From contig JADLCF010000299.1 in NCBI GenBank assembly GCA_020847315.1, forward strand, positions 1-52,149: DNA of 52,149 nucleotides, in the 5' to 3' direction. Positions 8,019 to 14,825 of this stretch are shown here, piece by piece. The first letter of the stretch is position 1; every line of letters begins with the position of its first letter. Source of the DNA: Bryobacterales bacterium. Lineage in GTDB: Bacteria > Acidobacteriota > Terriglobia > Bryobacterales > Bryobacteraceae. The notes beneath the pieces were generated by a model. It saw only the letters and a list, made by a program, of their open reading frames with translations. It did no database searches and was not told the origin of the DNA. The position numbers and the translations under genes are program-made.

Positions 8019-8236
8019 ACAGAAATTCCATGAAATTTTCAAGAAGATGGAACACGCATTTCGACAGCCCGCCCGCCCTGGTTGCGGTCCTTCTCCTGCT
8101 GATGCCCGCATGGGCATTTGCGTACGTTGACCCCGGCACGGGCACGATTCTCTGGCAGATGCTACTTGGCCTGATGGTGGGAGTGGGTTTCTACTTCCGG
8201 CGGATCGTCGGGTGGTTCACGAAGAAGCAGGGCTAG
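8015..8236 (+). CDS. Small YVDPGTG membrane protein
   Basis: A 73-residue protein. A basic N-terminus is followed by a first hydrophobic segment (about residues 25-38), ending in AWAFAYVDPGTGT. A second hydrophobic segment (about 46-58) leads to a basic tail. The AFA-YVDPGTG boundary looks like a signal peptidase site, leaving a short mature protein with one membrane segment. YVDPGTG small proteins recur beside envelope polysaccharide and transferase genes; to my knowledge none has a defined function. The start ATG overlaps the stop of the preceding transferase gene (ATGA) and the next gene begins 1 base after its stop, so all three are made together. Confidence 0.8.
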   Translation: MNRNSMKFSRRWNTHFDSPPALVAVLLLLMPAWAFAYVDPGTGTILWQMLLGLMVGVGFYFRRIVGWFTKKQG

Positions 8237-8237
8237 C

Positions 8238-9695
8238 GTGGAGAATCACTTGAGAAGCACTCCTGCGGCGGCGGGGCATCTGCCCACGTTTCGAGACCCC
8301 GCCGGCTCGGTTGTCCTTGAACCGGCCCGGGTGCTGCGTTATCTCAGCGAAGAGGGCCATGGCGCGCTTGCGGCATTTCTTGATTCGAAGTTCGCGGCGG
8401 AACTAGTGGAAGCCGGTTCGATTGTCTCCACGCGGAAGCTCGGCGCGCCCGGCGCCGCAGCGCCGCTCGCGCCCATCGTGGATGCGCATCGCGACTTCCG
8501 CCACGTGGTGGAGCATCGCCGCATTCCGTTTGTGACCTACCCATGCGAATGGAGCACGGAGCAACTGTTCGATGCCGCCTCGCTTACGCTGGACTTGGCC
8601 GAGCAGGCGTTGCCACACGGATTTGTTCTGAAGGACGCCACTCCCTACAACATCGTTTTCGACCATGCGCGGCCCGTTTTCGTGGATATCGCGTCCTTCG
8701 CCCGGCGCGATCCTTCGGCCACGGCCTGGGTGGCCGGCGGGCAGTTCACCCGACAGTTCCTGCTGCCACTTCTGGCGCATAGACTGGGCGTTCCCCGGGT
8801 CCAGGACATCTACCTCACACACCGGGATGGGATGGAAGCCGCGGAACTGCGATCCCTGCCTGGCCTCACGAAAGGGCTACGCCGGGGATATTTCTCGCTG
8901 GTGACCGCGCCGCTTCTGCTCGAACGATTCTCCGGTTCCGGACCGATCAAGCCGAAGTGGGAGCCACAGGCCGCATCCGCCGAGAAAGCCGAATACACGT
9001 TGCAGTGGATACTGCGATCGTTCCGGCGGCAACTGCGGGCGGTGGAACCGAAGCGCCGCGTTGCGACCCACTGGGCCACGTATCAGCGGCAGGTTCCCAG
9101 TTATTCGGCCGAAGAGTTCCGGGTTAAGCGGGCGTTTGTGGAAGAAGCGATCGGGATGGCCGCGCCAAAACGTGTTCTCGACATTGGCTGCAATGAGGGG
9201 CTGTTCTCGCAGGCCGCAGCCGCACAAGGCGCTTCCGTGGTGGCGTTCGACCAGGATGCGGGCGTAATCGGCGCTCTGTACCAGAAGGCGCGTGACGGGC
9301 GATTGCCGATTCTTCCCCTTGTTCAGGACCTGGGCAGGCCGACGCCGCCGCATGGATGGCGCAACCGCGAACGTGCGTCGTTTCTGGACCGCTCGCGGGG
9401 GAGCTTCGATCTGGTGTTGGGGTTGGCCGTGCTCCACCACATGCTGGTGACCGATGGCGTGCCACTATCGGATGCGATCGAATTGTTCGCGGAATTCACC
9501 ACGAAGCACGTCCTGCTCGAGTACGTCGATCCCAAGGATGCGCATTTCCAAACGCTTCTCCGCGGACGGGAATCGATCCACGAATATTTGACGCAGGAGC
9601 GATTTGAAACGGAGGTCGCGAAGCATTTCACCGTCGTTCGCTCACTCGAAGTGAAAGCGGGGCTGCGGCGAATTTACTTGTTGAAGAAGCGATAA
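8238..9695 (+). CDS. Kinase-like domain fused to class I SAM methyltransferase
   Basis: A 485-residue protein starting with GTG directly after the stop of the upstream gene. Residues about 110-155 contain LKDATPYNIVF (Asp133, Asn138) and VFVDIASF (Asp150). These match the catalytic-loop D-x4-N and the metal-binding Asp of kinase/aminoglycoside-phosphotransferase folds. From about 295 lies a Rossmann methyltransferase with motif I VLDIGCNEG (313-321), the acidic VVAFDQD (334-340) and LVLGLAVLHHM. Proteins of this layout are often labelled NoeA-like methyltransferases. Whether the N-terminal domain still phosphorylates anything is unknown. Context suggests modification of an envelope glycan or lipid together with the two upstream membrane proteins. 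There is no membrane segment, so it should act from the cytoplasmic side. Confidence 0.8.
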   Translation: MENHLRSTPAAAGHLPTFRDPAGSVVLEPARVLRYLSEEGHGALAAFLDSKFAAELVEAGSIVSTRKLGAPGAAAPLAPIVDAHRDFRHVVEHRRIPFVTYPCEWSTEQLFDAASLTLDLAEQALPHGFVLKDATPYNIVFDHARPVFVDIASFARRDPSATAWVAGGQFTRQFLLPLLAHRLGVPRVQDIYLTHRDGMEAAELRSLPGLTKGLRRGYFSLVTAPLLLERFSGSGPIKPKWEPQAASAEKAEYTLQWILRSFRRQLRAVEPKRRVATHWATYQRQVPSYSAEEFRVKRAFVEEAIGMAAPKRVLDIGCNEGLFSQAAAAQGASVVAFDQDAGVIGALYQKARDGRLPILPLVQDLGRPTPPHGWRNRERASFLDRSRGSFDLVLGLAVLHHMLVTDGVPLSDAIELFAEFTTKHVLLEYVDPKDAHFQTLLRGRESIHEYLTQERFETEVAKHFTVVRSLEVKAGLRRIYLLKKR

Positions 9696-9726
9696 CCGGG
9701 GTGGGCAGGTGTATTGTTTGTGGCGC

Positions 9727-11922
9727 TTAGCGCCCGGCGGTTGGAGAAGTCCCCTTCAGTTCCCGCAGGAAGAAATTCAGCATCAGGCGTTGCATGTGCT
9801 TCTGGGCGTCGCCCGTGACGCCGTGTGTTTTCTGGGGATAGATCATCATCTCGAAATGCTTATCCGCCTTCTGCAAGTGGTCCATCATCTGCAACGAATT
9901 CTGGAAATGCACATTGTCGTCCCAGAGATTGTGAATCAGCAGCAGGGACGCCTTCAGGTTGCCGGCCTTTGAGAGCAGGGAACTCGCGGCGTAGCCTTCC
10001 GGATTCGCCTGCGGCAGGTCCATGTATCGCTCGGTGTAAATGGAATCGTAGAATCGCCAGTCCGTCACGGGCGCGCCGCTGATGCCTGCTTTGAAGGTAT
10101 CCGGCGCGTTGAGCAGGCCGTTGAGGGTCATGTAGCCGCCATAGCTCCATCCGCTAAGGCCGATGCGCTTCGGGTCTACGAATCCGGTCTTCTTGAGGTG
10201 GGCGATTCCGCTTAGCTGGTCCTCCAGTTCAACGGCGCCCAGTTTGCGGGTAACCGGAGTTTCGAAGGCATGGCCCCGTCCGGAAGTGCCCCGGTTATCC
10301 AACTGCCAGATGACGAAGCCCTGGTGTGCGTACACCTGTTCCATCGTCAGGCCGGACCATGCATTGCGCACGTTTTGCGCGTGCGGCCCGCCATAAACGG
10401 GGACGATCACCGGGTACTTGTGTCCGGCCTGGAAGCCCGCAGGCCGGATGAGCCTTGCGTACAGAGTTGAGCCATCGGCGAGTTTCACCGTGTGGAACTC
10501 AGTGGGAAGGATATTGTATGTGGCGGGAACGGTGGTGTCGCGCGCGGTGAGGGTGGAAGATTTCGCGCCGGTGGCGGTATAGATATCCTGGATCGGCGGC
10601 AGCGTGACGCTCGAATGGCGCGACACCCACCAGGCGCCATCCGGGGAAAACGTGGCATCCCAGGTTCCCTCCGCGCCACTGAGCCTGCGCATGGCGCCTC
10701 CGTCGAGTTTCAGCGAGTAGACGTGGCGCTCGAGGGGGCTCTTCTCCGTGGCTGTGAAGAATACCGTTTGTTCCGAGGCACCGACGCCGAGGACGCTGCT
10801 CACTTCCCAATCTCCCTTGGTGAGTTGCCGTGCGTAGCGGTCTTTCAAGTAATAGATGTAGAGATGCCGGAAGCCGGTGTTTTCGCTCGTCCAGAGGAAG
10901 GCGTCGAGCGAGGGCAGGAAGGTGAAATCATCCGATAGATTCACCCAGTATTCGTCCTTCTCGGTGAGGATTGGTTCGGTTTCAAGGGTTTCCGCGTTGA
11001 CGAAGAAGATGGTGAGTTCGTTCTGGATGCGGTTCAGCCGCTGCACGGCCAGATGCTTGCCGCCGGGCAGCCAGTTCACGCGGGCGATCAAGTGTTTGCG
11101 GGGATCGCCCAGATTGACAAACCGGGATTCCCCTCCGGAACGGTTAACGATCGCCAGCCTCACGCCGGGGTTTGGCTCCCCTGCCTTTGGATAACGTTCT
11201 GGCTCGGGCCGGGGAGGGTTCGCCAGATAGTCTGCCTGCGGGTAGGACGGAACCATCGCCATATCGAACTGCAAATAGGCGAGGCGCTCCGAATCGGGAG
11301 ACCACCAATAGGCCGTGGGGATCTGCAACTCCTCGGGGTAGACCCAATCGAGGCGGCCGTTCATCATCTCTGGGGAGCCTCCAGAGGTGATGGCATGGAG
11401 CGTGCCGTTCTCCACATCCAGGCGATAAAGATCATAGTCCTTGCGAAAGCCAATGGTCTTGCAATCAGGCGAGAGCTTGGGGTCCGCTTCCTCGTAGAGG
11501 GTTTGCGTCAACTGGCGGATGGGCGTTCTCGCGCCGGGCGTGGTGTCCATCCAGAAGAGATCGCCCTTGACCTTCAGGAGCATGTGGCGGTTGTCGCCGC
11601 ACCACTGCGCCGTTTGCTCTTTCACCCCGCGATTCTTCCATTCGAAGACAGCGGGCTCTGGCACGGGCGTGGCGGTCTGGCAGAGTTGAGTGCAATCGGG
11701 GAGATCGCGTGTTTGCCGGGATTCGACGTCGTAATAGTAGGCTCTGCCGTCGCGCTCGAAGCGGAAGCCTTTCGAATCCGGCCGCCATTCGATTCCCGCG
11801 GCGAGTGGAGGGGCGGTATCCCGGCGGAGATCGTCGATACCGATTGATCGCTTCTGCGCGAAAGCGGCCGTGTGCAAGAGTACTGCCGCGAGCGCTGCCG
11901 CCACGAAAGGTGAATTTCGCAT
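9727..11922 (-). CDS. Secreted dipeptidyl peptidase IV-type S9 peptidase
   Basis: A 731-residue exported enzyme: signal peptide at 1-22, a DPP IV-type beta-propeller from about 40 to 480, and an alpha/beta hydrolase domain to the end. The catalytic triad is Ser593 (GLSGWSYGGY), Asp668 (LWDDNVHFQN) and His700 (KTHGVTG). The propeller carries DWVYPEEL, the Glu-Glu motif that holds the free N-terminus of the substrate in the S9B subfamily. It should release dipeptides, preferably X-Pro, from peptides outside the cytoplasm. With the M28 peptidase it suggests peptide scavenging. It is convergent with the methyltransferase gene (31 bases between stops). Start ATG at 11922; a small unproved reading frame lies just upstream. 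Confidence 0.93.
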   Translation of the reverse strand: MRNSPFVAAALAAVLLHTAAFAQKRSIGIDDLRRDTAPPLAAGIEWRPDSKGFRFERDGRAYYYDVESRQTRDLPDCTQLCQTATPVPEPAVFEWKNRGVKEQTAQWCGDNRHMLLKVKGDLFWMDTTPGARTPIRQLTQTLYEEADPKLSPDCKTIGFRKDYDLYRLDVENGTLHAITSGGSPEMMNGRLDWVYPEELQIPTAYWWSPDSERLAYLQFDMAMVPSYPQADYLANPPRPEPERYPKAGEPNPGVRLAIVNRSGGESRFVNLGDPRKHLIARVNWLPGGKHLAVQRLNRIQNELTIFFVNAETLETEPILTEKDEYWVNLSDDFTFLPSLDAFLWTSENTGFRHLYIYYLKDRYARQLTKGDWEVSSVLGVGASEQTVFFTATEKSPLERHVYSLKLDGGAMRRLSGAEGTWDATFSPDGAWWVSRHSSVTLPPIQDIYTATGAKSSTLTARDTTVPATYNILPTEFHTVKLADGSTLYARLIRPAGFQAGHKYPVIVPVYGGPHAQNVRNAWSGLTMEQVYAHQGFVIWQLDNRGTSGRGHAFETPVTRKLGAVELEDQLSGIAHLKKTGFVDPKRIGLSGWSYGGYMTLNGLLNAPDTFKAGISGAPVTDWRFYDSIYTERYMDLPQANPEGYAASSLLSKAGNLKASLLLIHNLWDDNVHFQNSLQMMDHLQKADKHFEMMIYPQKTHGVTGDAQKHMQRLMLNFFLRELKGTSPTAGR

Positions 11923-12290
11923 TTCCCCATTCTAAGCGGGCGGAGAACCGAAACCGTGGATGGAGAGTGACGGCGAACCCTGTTGATTCACGAGTGTGAA
12001 ATTTCGCGGCAGTGTTCCGGACACGACGGCCGCATGGAAGACGGTAGATGAGAACGAAGACGCAACGAGGTTGGACACGGCTACACAAACACACAGGGTT
12101 AGGAGATGGCGGCTTCGGTGGAGTTCTGGAAGGGTCATGAGAGTGTCCTATACGTTCTAACGGGCGTGCGCGGGGATCGACTCATGAAATCACGGATACA
12201 GGCTGTAACGTTGCGATCTAGAATGACTTACGCGCTGGATCGCCCTGGGAAAATTCAGCGATTCCTGCGTGAACAAACAAGGGGTAAATC
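11923..12290. other. 368-base divergent intergenic region
   Basis: This separates the S9 peptidase (minus) from the CHRD gene (plus) and must hold both promoters. A candidate -10 TAGAAT for the CHRD gene is at 12219-12224, without a good -35. On the minus strand, a possible 68-codon frame (11932-12138) fills most of the half nearest the peptidase. Confidence 0.5.
11932..12138 (-). CDS. Possible small protein with hydrophobic segment
   Basis: A 68-codon frame ending 9 bases before the S9 peptidase start. The product has a short polar N-terminus, one hydrophobic Cys-containing stretch (about residues 12-27, LLTLCVCVAVSNLVAS) and a polar tail, so it could be exported or membrane-bound. AGGA lies about 8 bases upstream of the ATG. 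No family is recognised. The same DNA may equally be the leader of the peptidase gene, so this is a weak call. Confidence 0.2.
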   Translation of the reverse strand: MTLPELHRSRHLLTLCVCVAVSNLVASSFSSTVFHAAVVSGTLPRNFTLVNQQGSPSLSIHGFGSPPA

Positions 12291-12872
12291 ATGAAGAAAC
12301 ACTTATCGATTTTGGGCCTCGGCCTTCTGCTGGGCACCATGCTGCTTTCGGCGACGCCGATGAAGTTCTATACCGTATTCCAACCGGAGGGCGGTGGGGG
12401 GAGAACGGGGAGCGGCACTGGCTATTTCGAATTCGATCCCGACGCCAACACGCTGCTGATCGATGTGAACTTTAGCGGGCTGAGCGGCAATACGAACGTG
12501 GCGCACATCCACTGCTGCGTCTCGGTGGCGGGGTCTGGCAATGCGGGTGTCGCGGTAACCCCGACGACGTTGCCGGGGTTCCCCATTCAGGTCAGCAGCG
12601 GAGCGTATAACGTCACCCTCGATCTCTCTTCCGCCGCTACCTATACAGGGGGATTTCTGAGTGGCTCGAATCCCGCCGACCCAAGTGGAGCGGAAGCGCG
12701 ATTGCTGCAAGGCATTCTGGATGGGAAAGCGTACTTCAACATCCACACGAATACGTTTCCCGGCGGGGAAATCCGCGGCTTCCTGGCGCCGGTTCCCGAG
12801 CCCGGTGTCTTCCTGCTGACGGGCTTAGGCCTTCTGGGTGTTGTCGCGTTGCGGCGTCGCCAGAGGCTTTAG
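12291..12872 (+). CDS. CHRD-domain secreted protein with PEP-CTERM sorting signal
   Basis: A 193-residue protein with an N-terminal signal peptide (about 1-22) and a CHRD domain (about 30-160; motifs VAHIHCC, GKAYFNIHTNTFPGGEIRG). Its C-terminus is a textbook PEP-CTERM signal: VPEPG, a hydrophobic segment, then RRRQRL. CHRD domains are beta-rich and occur in extracellular proteins. PEP-CTERM proteins are processed by an exosortase and usually reach the outer surface or extracellular matrix. No exosortase is in the window. AAGGGG sits about 6 bases before the ATG. A long perfect hairpin (12922-12963) follows about 50 bases after the stop. The precise role is unknown; an extracellular matrix protein is the best guess. 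Confidence 0.9.
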   Translation: MKKHLSILGLGLLLGTMLLSATPMKFYTVFQPEGGGGRTGSGTGYFEFDPDANTLLIDVNFSGLSGNTNVAHIHCCVSVAGSGNAGVAVTPTTLPGFPIQVSSGAYNVTLDLSSAATYTGGFLSGSNPADPSGAEARLLQGILDGKAYFNIHTNTFPGGEIRGFLAPVPEPGVFLLTGLGLLGVVALRRRQRL

Positions 12873-12921
12873 CGATCAACCAGAGATCCTCAAGAAGCGG
12901 CCAATCATTCGCAAGAGAGGT

Positions 12922-12963
12922 GGAAGCTTCATCGCATGGGCAAGTCCCTGGGATGAAGCTTCC
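12922..12963 (+). terminator. Long perfect hairpin downstream of CHRD gene
   Basis: GGAAGCTTCATC (12922-12933) and GATGAAGCTTCC (12952-12963) are perfect 12-base inverted arms around an 18-base loop. No T-run follows, so it is not a classical intrinsic terminator. It could stabilise the CHRD mRNA, bind a protein, or be a remnant of a palindromic repeat. Confidence 0.5.
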
Positions 12964-13079
12964 CTTCGAAGCCGCGCAGTCCGGCTGGCGGCGAGTGGAA
13001 TGCTGCGCGATGAGGGAATCTCGGGAGCGAATCTTCCCCTTGCGGGTTAAGGCGGCGAGGGATCGGTTACCCTTAGGCT

Positions 13080-13958
13080 ATGCCGATGGCTCCGCCTCCC
13101 AAAGAAGCGATTCGAGAAGAATACGAGCGTCTGAGGAATGCTTTTTATTCGCATCCCGCCGCAGCCTCCATTCCCGACATCCGCTTGTATCACTGGTATC
13201 ACACCGTCGACCTTGGCAACGGTCTGGTGACGCCCGGACAGTATGATTACCGCGAGACAATCGGCGGGTTTCCGTTTCCCGGCGATATGCGGGGGTTGAC
13301 GCTGCTGGAGGTCGGTTCCGCCACCGGCTTCTTCGCCTTTGAAGCGGAGAGGCGCGGCGCCAGCGTGACCTCGGTGGAGCTTCCGTCGTTCCATCAGTTG
13401 GACCGGTTCCCCGGCCAATCCCAAACGCGCCTCCTGCGCCGCCTGGCCCAGATGCGCACGCCGGATGCACCGCTTGATACGGATCCGCTGGTTGCGATGT
13501 CGAGCGGGCAAACCTACTTCTATCACCTCGACGGCCCCTTCCAGTTCTGTTATCGCCAATTGAACTCGAAGGTGGATCGCGTCTATTCCACGATCTACGA
13601 CCTGAAGCAATCGGCGATTTCCGGCAAGACTTTCGACTATGTGCTGCTGGGGGATGTGCTGGTGCATCTGTTCAACCCCGTGGAAGCGCTAGCCGTGGCG
13701 GCATCGTTCACGCACGGGAAACTGATCGTTTCTCAACTGATGCCGCAAGTGGCTACCGAAGAGCCAATCCTGCACTACGTGGGGGGCGAAACGCTGGACG
13801 AGGACGACCTCTGCTGGTTTCTACCGAATCTGCCGTTCTTCCGGCAGTATTGCCTCAAGCTGGGCTTTCGTTCGGTGGAGGAAGCGGGGCGCAATGCCGG
13901 GTGCCTGCGGCCTTCGGGCTATGCGTTCGATCGAAGTATTCTGGTGGCGGCCCGGTAG
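13080..13958 (+). CDS. CmoB-like (DUF1698) SAM-dependent methyltransferase
   Basis: A 292-residue class I methyltransferase. The N-terminal segment WYHTVDLGNGLVTPGQYDY resembles the conserved WYHTIDL-type motif of CmoB, the tRNA U34 carboxymethyltransferase family. Motif I is LTLLEVGSATGFFAFEAERRG (about residues 74-94), followed by VTSVELP. The central part FDYVLLGDVLVHLFNPVEAL matches the post-motif of the same fold. CmoA and other tRNA-modifying partners are not adjacent, and related proteins act on small molecules or glycans, so a tRNA role is only one possibility. Start ATG at 13080 has a weak ribosome binding site. The gene stands alone between the CHRD gene and bacterioferritin. Confidence 0.75.
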   Translation: MPMAPPPKEAIREEYERLRNAFYSHPAAASIPDIRLYHWYHTVDLGNGLVTPGQYDYRETIGGFPFPGDMRGLTLLEVGSATGFFAFEAERRGASVTSVELPSFHQLDRFPGQSQTRLLRRLAQMRTPDAPLDTDPLVAMSSGQTYFYHLDGPFQFCYRQLNSKVDRVYSTIYDLKQSAISGKTFDYVLLGDVLVHLFNPVEALAVAASFTHGKLIVSQLMPQVATEEPILHYVGGETLDEDDLCWFLPNLPFFRQYCLKLGFRSVEEAGRNAGCLRPSGYAFDRSILVAAR

Positions 13959-14064
13959 CGAGAGGCGGATTCGCGATGCGCGGTGCGGCGACGCCGCTGT
14001 TACAATGAAAGCCTTGCGGCGGGGCAGTTGCACTGGGAAGCCACGCCGCTTCCAAGGAGGGGTT

Positions 14065-14556
14065 ATGAAGGGCGATCCGAAGATCATCGAGCTATTGAAC
14101 ATCAGCCTGAAGCGGGAACTGACGGCCATCAACCAGTATTTTGTGCACGCGAAGATGTGCCAGAACTGGGGCTACACGAAACTTGCCGCTTTCATGCGCA
14201 AAGAGTCCATTGAGGAGATGAACCACGCCGACAAGCTGATTGAGCGCATCCTTTATCTTGAAGGCCAGCCGAACATGGTGGATATGTTCCCCATCCATGT
14301 TGGCGGCAATGTAAAGAGCCAGTTGGAAAGCGACTTTCAGCTTGAGAAGGAAGCTATCCCCTTTCTCAACGAGGCGATGGCCTATTGCTCCGAAGTGGGA
14401 GACAACGGTTCCCGCGAACTGTTCAAGGAAATTCTGCTCGAAGAAGAACATCATTACGACTGGCTGGAAGCTCAGTTCGGTCTGATGGAAGAAGTGGGCA
14501 TGCAAAACTATCTCGCCAGTTGGATGGGCGCGGGCGAAGGCCCCACCGGCAACTGA
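14065..14556 (+). CDS. bfr: Bacterioferritin
   Basis: A 163-residue bacterioferritin, the usual length. It stores iron as a mineral inside a 24-subunit, haem-containing shell. The start at 14065 is fixed by AAGGAGG 4 to 5 bases before the ATG and by the MKGDPKII N-terminus typical of the family; the frame itself extends further upstream. All ferroxidase ligands are in place: Glu18, Glu51, His54, Glu94, Glu127 and His130. Met52, the axial haem ligand, is also conserved (EEMNHADK). No bacterioferritin-associated ferredoxin gene is adjacent. It should detoxify and store iron in the cytoplasm. Confidence 0.97.
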   Translation: MKGDPKIIELLNISLKRELTAINQYFVHAKMCQNWGYTKLAAFMRKESIEEMNHADKLIERILYLEGQPNMVDMFPIHVGGNVKSQLESDFQLEKEAIPFLNEAMAYCSEVGDNGSRELFKEILLEEEHHYDWLEAQFGLMEEVGMQNYLASWMGAGEGPTGN

Positions 14557-14654
14557 CCGGGAGCGATTGCCTGGGAGAATTCGAATGCCGGCCGGTGCGC
14601 CGTTTGGCGACTCCGGCCGGCGTGCCCCGGTTCCACGAGGCAGGGTCTGTCACC

Positions 14655-14825
14655 ATGGCGATACCCTCACCGCAAGACGTTCCGCAACCGCGCGCCGTCG
14701 CGCCCGATGACGATCCTCCGCCCGGCGTCTTCGGCTCCTGGCGAAACGTGTATCTGTGCGTGGTGGCTTACCTCGCGCTGCTAATTGTCCTCATGTATGC
14801 GTTCCGGGTGGCCTTCGAGCGATGA
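14655..14825 (+). CDS. 56-residue membrane protein coupled to symporter
   Basis: A 56-residue protein with a Pro/Asp-rich cytoplasmic-type N-terminus (about 1-26) and one membrane helix (about 33-51, LCVVAYLALLIVLMYAF). The stop codon overlaps the symporter ATG (ATGA), so the two are translated together. This arrangement suggests a small accessory subunit of the symporter, as with other small proteins paired with SSS-family transporters. That role is inference from position; I do not recognise a named family. Confidence 0.7.
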   Translation: MAIPSPQDVPQPRAVAPDDDPPPGVFGSWRNVYLCVVAYLALLIVLMYAFRVAFER

